Assembly (NCBI RefSeq): GCF_001562255.1
Contig: NZ_CP014301.1
Location: 3,348,001 to 3,412,000, forward strand
Source of the DNA: Bosea sp. PAMC 26642
Lineage (GTDB): Bacteria; Pseudomonadota; Alphaproteobacteria; Rhizobiales; Beijerinckiaceae
Length of the DNA stretch: 64,000 bases
Reading direction: 5' to 3'
Shown here piece by piece: positions 44,129-55,615 of this stretch. Below the pieces are notes generated by a model. It was not told the DNA's origin, made no database searches, and saw nothing but the letters and a program-made list of their open reading frames with translations. How positions within the stretch are numbered: the stretch's first letter is position 1; each line of letters begins with the position of its first letter. A program made the position numbers and the translations under genes.

Positions 44129-45520
44129 TCAGGCTTTCTCCTTCGCCAGCCGCCGCAGCCATGACCGCGCCTGCTTGCGGACATTGGCGGGCGCGGTACC
44201 GCCATAGCTGACGCGGCTCTTGACCGACTGCTCGACACCCAGCACCGCGAAGACAGCCTCCGTGATCTGCGGCTCGACCGCCTGCATCTCAGCCAAGGTC
44301 AGCTTCTCCAGCCCGATCCTCCTCTCCGAGGCGATGCCGACGAGACGCCCGGTGACGTGGTGAGCGTCGCGGAACGGCATCTTCAGCACCCGCACCAGCC
44401 AGTCGGCAAGGTCGGTCGCGGTGGCGTAGCCCATCCCCGCCGCCTTCTTCATCACCTTCAGGTCCGGCTCCATGTCGCGGACCATGCCGGCCATGGCGGC
44501 AAGGCAGAGCGACAGCGTCTGCAGGGCGTCGAACGTGCCTTCCTTGTCCTCCTGCATGTCCTTGGAATAGGTCAGCGGCAGGCCCTTCATCATCGTCAGC
44601 ATCGCCTGCAATGAGCCGAAGACCCGCCCGGCCTTGCCGCGCACCAGCTCGGCGGCATCGGGGTTGCGCTTCTGCGGCATGATCGACGAGCCGGTCGAGA
44701 ACTTGTCGGAAAGTCGCACGAAGCCGAATTGCGGCGTCGCCCAGAGCACGATCTCCTCGGCCAGCCGCGACAGATGCATCGCGCAGATGGACGCGGCGGC
44801 GAGAGTCTCCAGCACGAAGTCGCGGTCCGAGACCGAATCGAGCGAATTCGCCGTCGGCCGGTCGAATTCGAGCGCCTTCGCCGTCATGTGCCGGTCGATC
44901 GGGAAGGAGGTGCCTGCCAGCGCTGCGGCCCCGAGCGGCGATTCGTTTAGCCGCACGCGGGTATCCCGGACGCGGCCGCGATCGCGCGACAGCATCTCGA
45001 CATAGGCGAGCAGATGATGGCCGAAGGTGACGGGTTGCGCCGATTGCAGATGGGTGAAGCCCGGCATCACCGCGCCGGCATAAGTGTCGGCCTTTTCCGC
45101 AAGCGCAAGCTGGAGATCGGCCATCTGCTCGTCGAGCGCATCGAGCGTGTCGCGTACCCAAAGCCGCATGTCGGTCGCGACCTGGTCGTTGCGCGAGCGC
45201 GCCGTATGCAGCCGGCCGGCAGCCGCGCCGATCGCATCCTTCAGGCTCGATTCGACGTTCATGTGCACGTCTTCCAGCGCCCGCGAGAACGTGAAACGCC
45301 CGGCCTCGATCTCGGCCTGGACGCCCTTGAGTCCGGCGCTGATCGCAGCCACATCGTCCTTGGTCAGGATACCGGTCTCGCCCAGCATCGCGGCATGTGC
45401 CAGCGAACCCCGGATGTCCTGCGGCCACAGCCGCTTGTCGAAATCGATGGAGGCGTTGATCTCCTCCATGATAGCATCAGGACCCGTGGCGAAACGCCCA
45501 CCCCACATGCGATTGCTCAC
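44129..45520 (-). CDS. argH: argininosuccinate lyase
   Basis: A 463-residue enzyme that splits argininosuccinate into arginine and fumarate. NRMWGGRF at the N-terminus, [20 protein letters not shown], the signature [12 protein letters not shown] and the catalytic Ser loop are present. The start is GTG at 45520 (SNRMWGGRF follows); an ATG four codons in is the alternative. Divergent from the TlpA-like gene with 28 bases between starts. Confidence 0.96.
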   Translation of the reverse strand: MSNRMWGGRFATGPDAIMEEINASIDFDKRLWPQDIRGSLAHAAMLGETGILTKDDVAAISAGLKGVQAEIEAGRFTFSRALEDVHMNVESSLKDAIGAAAGRLHTARSRNDQVATDMRLWVRDTLDALDEQMADLQLALAEKADTYAGAVMPGFTHLQSAQPVTFGHHLLAYVEMLSRDRGRVRDTRVRLNESPLGAAALAGTSFPIDRHMTAKALEFDRPTANSLDSVSDRDFVLETLAAASICAMHLSRLAEEIVLWATPQFGFVRLSDKFSTGSSIMPQKRNPDAAELVRGKAGRVFGSLQAMLTMMKGLPLTYSKDMQEDKEGTFDALQTLSLCLAAMAGMVRDMEPDLKVMKKAAGMGYATATDLADWLVRVLKMPFRDAHHVTGRLVGIASERRIGLEKLTLAEMQAVEPQITEAVFAVLGVEQSVKSRVSYGGTAPANVRKQARSWLRRLAKEKA

Positions 45521-45548
45521 GACAACTATTCCTGCTTTTAGGACGCTA

Positions 45549-46178
45549 ATGACGTCTCGATGGAAAATAGGGGCTGGTCTGGGTGCGCTCGCATTGCTTG
45601 CGCTTGGGGGCGTTGCCGCCTTCTACTCCGTCGAGGGCAATGCCGGCAATTCCGCTTCCTGCAGCGCCGCCGCGAAATCCGCACAGAAATTGAAGCCGCT
45701 GGCGCGCGGCGAAGTCGCGGCCGTCGAGATCAGCCCACGCCCGACGCCGGCGCCTGAGCTCACCTTCACGGGACCCGACGGCCAGCCGACCTCCCTCTCG
45801 GCTTTCAAGGGCCGTACAGTGCTGGTCAATCTCTGGGCGACCTGGTGCGCACCCTGTCTCAAGGAGATGCCAGCGCTCGACGCCCTACAGGTCAAACTCG
45901 GCGGCCTGGATTTCGCGGTGGTCGCGATCAACATCGACACGCGCAATCTCGACAAGCCGAAAACTTGGCTCGCAGACAACAAGATCGCAACCCTGCCCTA
46001 TTACGCCGATCCGCAGGCCGGCGTCTTCCAGGCGCTGCGCGCCGCGAAGAAGGTCGAGGGCATGCCGGTCAGCCTGCTGGTCGATCGCGAAGGCTGCGAA
46101 CTGGCGATCCTGCAGGGTCCAGCCGACTGGGCCAGCGCCGATGCCGCAGCGTTGATCAGAGCTGCGCTCGGCCGCTGA
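45549..46178 (+). CDS. TlpA-like thiol:disulfide oxidoreductase
   Basis: A 209-residue protein with an N-terminal membrane anchor (about residues 8-26) and a periplasmic thioredoxin-like domain. The active site is WATWCAPC with Cys100 and Cys103, and the cis-proline is in GMPVSLLVD. An extra Cys (38) lies after the anchor. It probably reduces disulfides of periplasmic proteins such as cytochromes or their copper chaperones, as TlpA does. AGGA lies seven bases before the ATG. Confidence 0.9.
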   Translation: MTSRWKIGAGLGALALLALGGVAAFYSVEGNAGNSASCSAAAKSAQKLKPLARGEVAAVEISPRPTPAPELTFTGPDGQPTSLSAFKGRTVLVNLWATWCAPCLKEMPALDALQVKLGGLDFAVVAINIDTRNLDKPKTWLADNKIATLPYYADPQAGVFQALRAAKKVEGMPVSLLVDREGCELAILQGPADWASADAAALIRAALGR

Positions 46179-46195
46179 GCCCACGACAGCGTTTT

Positions 46196-47452
46196 TTACG
46201 CCCGCTGATAGACCAGCCTCGCCCGGATCGTGCCGTCGAGCGCCCTGATCTCGCGCAGGATATCGAGTGCCACGGGGCCGACGCTGTCGGCCTCCATCAC
46301 GACATAGCCAACCTCGCCGTCGGTCTGGTAGTTTTGGGCGGAGATGTTGACCTCGCGGCTGGCGAAGACATCGTTGAGCCGCCGCAGCATGCCCGGCACG
46401 TTGCGCTGGACATGGATGAAGCGGGTGCCGAGCGCACGCGGCGTCAGCTGCACCTGCGGAAAGTTCACGGCGCCGACCGTCGAGCCGACATCGGAATAGT
46501 CGATCAGCTTGCGGGCGACTTCCGCGCCGATGCGCTCCTGCGCCTCCTCGGTCGAGCCGCCGACATGCGGTGTCAGGATGACGTTGTGCAGGCCCTGCAG
46601 CGGCGAAACGAAGCGGTCGCTGTTGGAAGCCGGCTCGACCGGGAACACGTCGACAGCCGCACCCGCGAGATGGCCGGATCGCAACGCAGCCGCCAGCGCG
46701 TCGAGATCGACCACCGTGCCGCGCGAATTGTTGATCAGGTAGCCGCCCGCTTTCATCATCGCGATCTGCTGCGCCCCGATCATGCCGGCCGTCTCCGGCG
46801 TCTCGGGCACGTGCAGCGAAACCACGTCGCTCGATGCCAGAAGCTCGCGCAGGCTCTCCACAGGCTCGGTGTTGCCGTGGCGCAGGCGGTCGGTGTGGTC
46901 GTAATAGATCACCCGCATCCCCATCGCCTCGGCCAGCGTCGAGAGCTGGCTGCCGATATTGCCGTAGCCGATGATGCCGAGCGTCTTGCCACGCACCTCG
47001 AACGAACCGATGGCGGATTTGTCCCAGCCGCCGGCATGGGCCGAGACCGAGCGGTCGGTGATCTTGCGCAGCAGCATCACGATCTCGCCGATGACGAGTT
47101 CGGCGACGCTGCGGGTATTTGAAAACGGCGCGTTGAACACCGGTACGCCGCGCCCGCGCGCCGCCTGCAGATCGACCTGGTTGGTGCCGACGGAGAAGCA
47201 GCCGACGGCAAAGAGCCGGCTCGCCTGCGCGAAAACCTCTTCGCTGAGCTGCGTACGCGAGCGGATGCCGAGCACATGCACACCCTCGACCGCCTTCAGC
47301 AGGGCATCGCTGTCGAGCGCCTTGGGCAGGCGGACCATATTGGTATAGCCGGCCTGGACCATGAGATCGGCGGCGGTGTCGTTGATGCCTTCGAGCAGCA
47401 GGACCTTGATGCGGTCCTTGGACAAAGACAGGCGGGCGGGAGGCTGTTGCAT
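46196..47452 (-). CDS. D-3-phosphoglycerate dehydrogenase (short, ACT-domain form)
   Basis: A 418-residue NAD dehydrogenase of the E. coli SerA length class. It has IKVLLLEGINDTAADLM at the start, SVAELVIGEIVMLLRK, GIIGYGNIGSQ (NAD site), INNSRGTVVDLDAL, TPHVGGSTEEAQ (catalytic His) and a C-terminal ACT domain (VQRNVPGMLRRLNDVFASREVNISA). It could carry out the same reaction as serA at 13885. The two differ in architecture: this form lacks the intervening domain. The start at 47452 precedes the conserved part by about 14 residues. Confidence 0.9.
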   Translation of the reverse strand: MQQPPARLSLSKDRIKVLLLEGINDTAADLMVQAGYTNMVRLPKALDSDALLKAVEGVHVLGIRSRTQLSEEVFAQASRLFAVGCFSVGTNQVDLQAARGRGVPVFNAPFSNTRSVAELVIGEIVMLLRKITDRSVSAHAGGWDKSAIGSFEVRGKTLGIIGYGNIGSQLSTLAEAMGMRVIYYDHTDRLRHGNTEPVESLRELLASSDVVSLHVPETPETAGMIGAQQIAMMKAGGYLINNSRGTVVDLDALAAALRSGHLAGAAVDVFPVEPASNSDRFVSPLQGLHNVILTPHVGGSTEEAQERIGAEVARKLIDYSDVGSTVGAVNFPQVQLTPRALGTRFIHVQRNVPGMLRRLNDVFASREVNISAQNYQTDGEVGYVVMEADSVGPVALDILREIRALDGTIRARLVYQRA

Positions 47453-47539
47453 GGCACGATCGGGCTGGCGGCGGAGGCGTCCGTATAGACCCGCTACGTC
47501 GCGACACAACCGGATTTTGCCGATCAGAACCTAGCCACC

Positions 47540-47649
47540 GTCATTCCGGACAAGGCGAAGCCGCGCCGATCCGGAATCCATGCCTGAGCGCTGTTCGGAA
47601 AGGGTCAGGAATGGATTCCGGGTCTGCGCTTCGCTTCGCCCGGAATGAC
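47540..47649 (+). repeat. intergenic palindromic repeat, family 1 copy C
   Basis: A 110-base element bounded by GTCATTCC and GGAATGAC with the inner pair GATCCGGAATCCATG and ATGGATTCCGGGTC. It is nearly identical to copy B at 22656 in its right half and in the same orientation. It lies just upstream of the second serA-type gene, after the NfeD gene. Confidence 0.82.
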
Positions 47650-47680
47650 TGCGCTCTTTTCCGAAAAGGAGCCGCCAAAC

Positions 47681-48127
47681 TTAAGCCTTCTCCACCACCA
47701 GCGTCGCGCCCTCGACGCGCACGACTCTGACCTCGCTGCCGGCCAGAAGCTCGGGGCCGGTGATGCGCCAGGACGAGTCGCCGACGCGGATGCGGCCCTC
47801 CCCGCCGGCCATCGTCGCCTCCAGCCGGAACACCTTTCCGATCAGCTGGCGGCCACGATCGTTGAGACCGGTGGCGGCGTCGGGCTCCTCGCCCTTGCGC
47901 CGGGTCAGGAACCGTCCCGCCAGCACGCTGACGACGCAAAGCGCGGCGAAGACGAGCGCCGCCGCCTGCCAGCCGATCGCGCTCAGCCCGACGACGATGC
48001 CGGTCAGCAGAGCCGCCAGGCCGAGCCAGATCAGGAAGACGCCCGGCGCCAGCATCTCGCCGCCGATCAGGGCGAGGCCGAGCACGACCCAAGCCCAGCC
48101 GCCGGCGCCTGCGAACCACTCCAGCAT
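47681..48127 (-). CDS. NfeD family protein
   Basis: A 148-residue membrane protein with three hydrophobic segments in the first 75 residues (LGLALIGGEMLAPGVFLIWLGLAALLTG) and a C-terminal OB-like domain (about 85-148, GKVFRLEATMAGGEGRIRVGDSSWRI). NfeD proteins partner with stomatin-like SPFH proteins; the SPFH gene is nine bases upstream in the same transcript. Confidence 0.92.
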   Translation of the reverse strand: MLEWFAGAGGWAWVVLGLALIGGEMLAPGVFLIWLGLAALLTGIVVGLSAIGWQAAALVFAALCVVSVLAGRFLTRRKGEEPDAATGLNDRGRQLIGKVFRLEATMAGGEGRIRVGDSSWRITGPELLAGSEVRVVRVEGATLVVEKA

Positions 48128-48136
48128 CGCCCCGCC

Positions 48137-49114
48137 TCAGCTGCTCGTCCGGCGGCTCGACGGCACCGCGCCGGTGCGCCGCGCCTCCACTGCCTCTTCG
48201 CCAAAGACAGCGCGGGTCAGCTGAGCGATGCCGCCAACTGTGCCTGCCAGCGCGGCGGCCTCGATCGGGACGATCACCAGCTTGCTGTTGGGCGCGCTCG
48301 CAAGTGCCTTCAGCGCGTCGGTATAGCGCTCGGCCAGCAGGAAGTTCGCCGCCTGGATGTCGCCCTTGCTGATCGCCTCGGAGACCATGGCGGTCGCCGA
48401 GGCCTCGGCCTGCGCCGAACGCTCGCGCGCCTCCGCGTCTCGGAAAGCAGCCTCCTTGCGGCCCTCCGCCGCGAGGATCTGGGACTGCTTCTGGCCCTCG
48501 GCCTTCAGGATCTCGGCCTGACGCAGCCCTTCCGCTTCCAGAATCGCGGCGCGCTTTTCGCGCTCGGCCTTCATCTGCCGGTTCATCGCGCCCGCGATGT
48601 CGGCCGGCGGCAGGATGTCCCTGATCTCGATGCGCGTGACCTTGACGCCCCAGGGCGAAGCGGCGGCGTCCATCACGCGCAGCAGCCGCTCGTTGATCTC
48701 GTCGCGATGGGACAGCAGCTGGTCGAGATCCATGGAGCCCACGACGGTGCGGATATTCGTCATCGTCAGCGTCATCAGCGCCGTGTCGAGCGACGACACC
48801 TCGTAGCAGGCCTTGGCCGCGTCGAGCACCTGGTAGAACGCCGCCGCGTCGATCCGCACGCCGGCATTGTCCTTGGTGATCGCTTCCTGCGAGGGAACGT
48901 CGAGCACCTGCTCCATCACGTTCACCTTGTGCCCGATCCGGTCGATGAACGGCATGATCAGCGCCAGCCCCGCGCCAAGCGTGCGGGAATATCGGCCGAA
49001 GCGCTCCACCGTATAATTGTAGCCCTGCGGAACAGTGCGGACGCCGAGCGCGATCGTCAGGATGACCAGCGCGACCAGCGCGACGACGACGATGTCGAAA
49101 CCGTATAGAGCCAT
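48137..49114 (-). CDS. SPFH/band-7 stomatin-like protein (QmcA-like)
   Basis: A 325-residue protein with one N-terminal membrane segment (about residues 5-27) and an SPFH domain: VPQGYNYTVERFGRYSRTL and VIRDxA-type features in DNAGVRIDAAAFYQVLDAAKACYEV. A long charged coiled coil follows (about 185-265, with repeats of AEGxxxAxILxAEG). Such proteins form membrane-bound oligomers that organise lipid domains or proteases. ATG 49114 is preferred over GTG 49123, because GGGGGAG lies eight bases before the ATG. Confidence 0.92.
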   Translation of the reverse strand: MALYGFDIVVVALVALVILTIALGVRTVPQGYNYTVERFGRYSRTLGAGLALIMPFIDRIGHKVNVMEQVLDVPSQEAITKDNAGVRIDAAAFYQVLDAAKACYEVSSLDTALMTLTMTNIRTVVGSMDLDQLLSHRDEINERLLRVMDAAASPWGVKVTRIEIRDILPPADIAGAMNRQMKAEREKRAAILEAEGLRQAEILKAEGQKQSQILAAEGRKEAAFRDAEARERSAQAEASATAMVSEAISKGDIQAANFLLAERYTDALKALASAPNSKLVIVPIEAAALAGTVGGIAQLTRAVFGEEAVEARRTGAVPSSRRTSS

Positions 49115-49218
49115 CAAAGCCACTCCCCCGAGAACGCTACGTCAGACAGACAGCCTGACGATTGCGACAGACGGATGCAAGGGCGCGGACGCATCGGCTC
49201 TCGCCGCAGATAACGACA

Positions 49219-49929
49219 TCAACCGTTGCGGGTGTAGAGTACGCTCGAACGGTCGAGATGGCTGACCATCTGCTCCTCCGCCTCGTCGGGTTCGTGGCGC
49301 TCGATATGGTCGATGATCCGGCGATGTTCGCCGAGAGTGAGGTTCTCCTTCCCCGCCCATAGCAGCATTTCGGTGTGGTACCGGCGCAGCCATCCCAGCA
49401 TCGCCTCGCTGACCGCCTCGAAGATCGGATTGCCGGAGATCGCGGCGATCTGCGTATGGAAGCGCATGTCGGCGTCGATGAAGGCGCTGGGCTCGGCGAC
49501 CCTGCGCGCCTGCTGCTCCAGGGTTTCGCGCAGAGCTGCCACATCATCCGCGCTCGCCTTGATGGCCGCCTCGCGCACCATGCCGCGCTCGAAGAAGCGC
49601 CGCACCTGCTTCAGATGGTCCAGGCTGTCGGGCGAAGCCGACAGCAGGATACTGGCGGTGAGATCGACCTGCTGCAGGATCGACCGGGCGGTCAGTTGCT
49701 GGATGCGCGCCGGCGCGCCATGGGCGATGGCGATGAGGCCCATGCCGGCCAGCGACTGCATCGCCTCGCGGATGGCAGGACGCCCGACCCCGAAACGGTC
49801 CATCAGCTCGCGCTCCGACGGCATGGCGTCGCCCGGCGAAAGCTCGCCCTCGGTGATCATCGTCTTCAGGCGGTCGAACACCTCATGCGCGAGTTTCCTG
49901 CGAACGATGGTTTCCGAGCCATTCCCCAT
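49219..49929 (-). CDS. GntR/FadR-family (FCD) transcriptional regulator
   Basis: A 236-residue regulator. The N-terminal winged helix (about residues 10-75) contains the GntR pattern LSPGDAMPSERELMDRFGVGRPAIREAMQSLAGMGLI. The C-terminal FCD domain (about 95-225) has the metal ligands in DADMRFHTQIA and the later EHRRIIDHI. FCD regulators bind sugar acids or small carboxylates. It lies five bases after the ApnO-like gene and probably controls it through the palindrome at 50827. Confidence 0.9.
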   Translation of the reverse strand: MGNGSETIVRRKLAHEVFDRLKTMITEGELSPGDAMPSERELMDRFGVGRPAIREAMQSLAGMGLIAIAHGAPARIQQLTARSILQQVDLTASILLSASPDSLDHLKQVRRFFERGMVREAAIKASADDVAALRETLEQQARRVAEPSAFIDADMRFHTQIAAISGNPIFEAVSEAMLGWLRRYHTEMLLWAGKENLTLGEHRRIIDHIERHEPDEAEEQMVSHLDRSSVLYTRNG

Positions 49930-49934
49930 CCGCG

Positions 49935-50786
49935 TCAGGCCGCCTTGGGCGGATTGCAGATTTCCGCAACGGACCGCTTGATCGCATCGGGATCGAAGAT
50001 CCGCTCGAGCCAGCCCTCCCTGAAGATTTCGGGGCGGGCCTGTTCGATGGCGTAAAGCGCGCCGTCCGAGAACTTACCCTCGGGAAAGATCTCGAAGGCG
50101 ATGGCGAGCTCGATGGTCAGGTGCCCGAGCATGAAATCGGTCGCAGCCTGCCGCGGCACGCCCCGGCGCACCGCCTCGTCGGTCGCCGCACGCAAGGCCA
50201 GACACAAAGTCGCTCCGATGGTCTCGGCCAGAGCCGGCTCCATGATCGCGATCTGCTCGACCGTGCAGCGATGCGCCCGCATCACCGGCTTGTAGATCGT
50301 CCGGGCGATCGCCTCGCAGGCGGCATAGTGCTCTTCGGGCCCCTGCATCAGCGCGCAGACGATATGCTGCTTGGCATGGACGCCCCCGAAGAAGTCCTTC
50401 TTCCCCTGCTCCGTCACCTCGTCGTTGAAGATCGGCGGATGGCAGGGATGGGTGACGAAATAGCTGACGTCGTCTCGCTCCGGCAATTCGCCGGCATGGG
50501 GCGCAGCCGCATCGAGCATGATGATCGCGGTGCCCGGCTTCACCTTCTCGATGAAGGTATGGGCGATCTTGCCGATCAGCCGGTCGGGCACCGCCAGAAG
50601 GACCGCGTCGCTCTCGGCCAGCGCGTTGTCTCCATCGACGCAGTCGAAGCCGGTTGCTGCCTTCAGGCGCTCGCGCCCCACTACCGAGGGCTCGACATGC
50701 AGCACCTCATAGGGCGAGCCCTGGAGATTGGTGGCCAGCCGCACACCCATCTTTCCGCCGGCACCCAGCAAAGCGATCGTCTTCAT
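49935..50786 (-). CDS. NAD(P)-binding dehydrogenase, ApnO (D-apionate oxidoisomerase)-like
   Basis: A 283-residue protein with an N-terminal Rossmann domain (GAGGKMGVRLATNL) and an all-helical PGDH_C-type domain. DAAAPHAGELPERDDVSYFVTHPCHPPIFND in the middle and RRGVPRQAATDFMLGHLTIELAIAFE near the end resemble what I recall of ApnO, which converts D-apionate to 3-oxo-isoapionate. Databases also label such proteins phosphogluconate dehydrogenase C-terminal. The other D-apiose genes are not in the window, so the substrate stays open. First gene of a pair with a GntR/FCD regulator. Confidence 0.75.
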   Translation of the reverse strand: MKTIALLGAGGKMGVRLATNLQGSPYEVLHVEPSVVGRERLKAATGFDCVDGDNALAESDAVLLAVPDRLIGKIAHTFIEKVKPGTAIIMLDAAAPHAGELPERDDVSYFVTHPCHPPIFNDEVTEQGKKDFFGGVHAKQHIVCALMQGPEEHYAACEAIARTIYKPVMRAHRCTVEQIAIMEPALAETIGATLCLALRAATDEAVRRGVPRQAATDFMLGHLTIELAIAFEIFPEGKFSDGALYAIEQARPEIFREGWLERIFDPDAIKRSVAEICNPPKAA

Positions 50787-50826
50787 CTGCGCAGTCCCTT
50801 CCACGATTCCGTCGAGTGTCGGCCAC

Positions 50827-50851
50827 AACTGGAATAGTGATTATACCAGTT
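50827..50851. promoter_or_regulatory. 25-base operator-like palindrome upstream of the ApnO-like gene
   Basis: AACTGG (50827-50832) and CCAGTT (50846-50851) are perfect arms around a 13-base AT-rich centre that is itself partly symmetric. It lies about 40 bases before the gene start. FCD-type GntR regulators bind short inverted repeats of this kind. The partner is probably the GntR regulator encoded two genes down. Confidence 0.65.
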
Positions 50852-50949
50852 GAAAAACGGCAGCAAGACGCGCCGCGCCTCGCGTCATATGGACAGATTT
50901 AGGACAATGCGGAGCCGCCGCGCGACCGATCTCGGTCGGCGGCAGGCTA

Positions 50950-53763
<2,814 letters not shown>

Positions 53764-54115
53764 TGTTGGGCCTTTCGATACTGCAGCCGACGCACGCCAC
53801 CGCGGTGACCCGCGCGCGAGCATCAGCCCGATAATTCTCAATTCGACCGCGTGTTTAGACGCGTGCGCAGGCCGGGTCCAGCACCGCTTTTCAAGGCGTG
53901 CGGACCCGAACCGGCGGCGATTTCGCAACCGATGTGGGGCTTTGCGGCTCATCTTCCAAGGGACTGGCGCCACACCCGTGGCATGACGCCCGCGCGGACC
54001 CGCAAAGCTTCGTGATCAGGCGCGCTGCCGGCGGGAACGCCTTGCCTTTGCCGCGTTCAACTGGCAGTGCAGCGGAAATAGCCGTTTTTACGCTGCGCGC
54101 GAAAGGTTTAGCCCG
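53764..54115. other. 352-base divergent intergenic region between secA and the parvulin gene
   Basis: No gene was recognised. It must hold both promoters. One EcfG-like arrangement with 15-base spacing (GGAAC 54034-54038, CGTT 54054-54057) points to the parvulin gene. The spacing is shorter than the usual 16-17 and it is not counted as a promoter. Confidence 0.5.
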
Positions 54116-54973
54116 ATGACGCTGTCTCGTCTCGCCATCCTGTCCCTTGGTTTCATGCTCTCGGCGGCGCCTGCCGTGCTGGCGCAGTCGGCCGCGGCAC
54201 CCACCGACAAGGTCGTCGCCAGGGTCAACGGCATCGCCATCAACGAGCGCGACGTGGCGCTGGCGACGGAAGACCTCGGCGAGCGCCTGGCGCAGATCCC
54301 CGAGGAGCGCAAGCGCGACGAGGTCATCAACTATCTCGTCGATCTCAAGCTCGGCGCCAAGGCGGCGGCCGACGCCAAGATCGCCGACGGCCCCGATTTC
54401 GCGGCTCGACTGGCCTATAACCGCGACAAGGTGCTCCTCGACGAATATTTGCAGCGCGAGGCGAAGAAGGCCGCGACGCCGGAAGCCGCCCGGAAGCTAT
54501 TCGACGACACAGTCAAGTCGCTGCCGGCTGAGGAGGAGGTCAACGCCCGCCACGTCCTCGTCGAGGAGGAGGCCCAGGCCAAGGCCGTCGTCGAACGCCT
54601 GAAGAAGGGCGAGGACTTTGCCAAGGTCGCGGCCGAACTCTCCAAGGATCCCGGCTCCGGCAAGGAAGGCGGCTCGCTCGGCTGGTTCAGCAAGGACCGC
54701 ATGGTGCCCGAATTCGCCGAGGCGGCGTTCAAGCTCGAAAAAGGCCAGGTCTCCGAGCCGGTGAAGAGCCAGTTCGGCTGGCATGTCATCAAGCTGGAAG
54801 ATCGCCGCACCAAGCCGGCGCCGGACTTCGCCTCCGTCAAGCCGCAGATCGACCAGTATCTCGAGCGCAAGGCCCAGCAGGACATCGTCGTCGCGCTGCG
54901 CGACAAGGCCAAGGTCGAGCGTCTCGACCAGCCGGCCGCAGTGCCTGCGCCGGCCGAGCCGAAGAAGCCCTGA
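54116..54973 (+). CDS. parvulin-type peptidyl-prolyl isomerase (exported)
   Basis: A 285-residue periplasmic foldase. A signal peptide (about residues 1-23, ending VLA) is followed by a SurA/PrsA-like helical N-domain (about 30-140). One parvulin domain (about 142-238) contains NARHVLVEEEAQA, GEDFAKVAAELSKDPGSGKEGGSLGWF and FGWHVIKLEDRR. The tail is helical and ends in an Ala/Pro stretch. Such proteins assist outer-membrane or exported protein folding; the neighbour secA fits but is not shown to be linked. Its own start follows AAAGG. Confidence 0.92.
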   Translation: MTLSRLAILSLGFMLSAAPAVLAQSAAAPTDKVVARVNGIAINERDVALATEDLGERLAQIPEERKRDEVINYLVDLKLGAKAAADAKIADGPDFAARLAYNRDKVLLDEYLQREAKKAATPEAARKLFDDTVKSLPAEEEVNARHVLVEEEAQAKAVVERLKKGEDFAKVAAELSKDPGSGKEGGSLGWFSKDRMVPEFAEAAFKLEKGQVSEPVKSQFGWHVIKLEDRRTKPAPDFASVKPQIDQYLERKAQQDIVVALRDKAKVERLDQPAAVPAPAEPKKP

Positions 54974-54982
54974 GAGCGGCCG

Positions 54983-55234
54983 TCAGACGGCCTTCTTCAA
55001 GACCTCGTTGATGCGCGTCTGCCAGCCACTGCCGGTGGCGCGAAATCGCTCGACCACATCGCGGTCAAGTCGAAGCGTAATTTGAACCTTGGTGGGCGCA
55101 ACCTGCGGACCGCGCTTCGTGTTGGGAAAGGCGGCGAGGATTTCCGGTGGAAGTTCCCAACCCGGCCGGGCCGTGCGGAAATCCTCTTCGGTCCATTCGG
55201 GATTATCATCATCAAAGACGATCTTGCGGGACAT
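54983..55234 (-). CDS. brnA: BrnA-family antitoxin
   Basis: An 83-residue protein with the BrnA pattern EEDFRTARPGWELPPEILAAF, then PTKVQITLRLDRDVVERFRATGSGWQTRINEVLKKA at the C-terminus, a ribbon-helix-helix-type DNA-binding end. BrnA neutralises BrnT and represses the operon. It overlaps the end of brnT by 23 bases, the usual order toxin then antitoxin. Confidence 0.93.
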   Translation of the reverse strand: MSRKIVFDDDNPEWTEEDFRTARPGWELPPEILAAFPNTKRGPQVAPTKVQITLRLDRDVVERFRATGSGWQTRINEVLKKAV

Positions 55235-55481
55235 GGCGTCTGATCTCCTTATTGTGGGCGCGCCGCAAACTGATGGCGCGCAGCCGGCCTTCTCTTCTGG
55301 CAAACGCCAGGCAATAGGTGGCGCCATCGATCAGGCCCCAGGCGCGGTAGCGGATCTCGCCGTAACCGAAACGGACATCCTCCTGAAACGCCAGAACCTC
55401 CAGGTCTTTTGCTCGGCCAAGCGAAATACCGTGTTTGACGACGTTTGCAGCATCCTTATCGGGATCAAACTCGACATCCAT
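55212..55481 (-). CDS. brnT: BrnT-family ribonuclease toxin
   Basis: An 89-residue type II toxin: [24 protein letters not shown], then [45 protein letters not shown]. BrnT toxins have a RelE-like fold and cut RNA, stopping translation. The basic and acidic active-site region (Arg/His/Glu near the C-terminus) appears intact. A perfect palindrome lies just upstream. Confidence 0.93.
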   Translation of the reverse strand: MDVEFDPDKDAANVVKHGISLGRAKDLEVLAFQEDVRFGYGEIRYRAWGLIDGATYCLAFARREGRLRAISLRRAHNKEIRRHVPQDRL

Positions 55482-55496
55482 GGCACAATGTAACTA

Positions 55497-55518
55497 CGAT
55501 TTGCCATTTGGCAAATCG
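55497..55518. promoter_or_regulatory. 22-base perfect palindrome upstream of brnT
   Basis: CGATTTGCCA (55497-55506) and TGGCAAATCG (55509-55518) are perfect ten-base arms with a two-base spacer, 16 bases before the brnT start. A site at this place fits autoregulation by the BrnT-BrnA complex. It also lies upstream of divergent argJ, whose start is 98 bases away. Confidence 0.65.
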
Positions 55519-55615
55519 CGTCCCCTTTCACTGGCATCAGGGCGATCCTTCCGCCCCACCTTGTCTTCCGGCCCGCCCTGCGGCACATGGGCCTCCCCGA
55601 CAGGAGGCGCTGACG

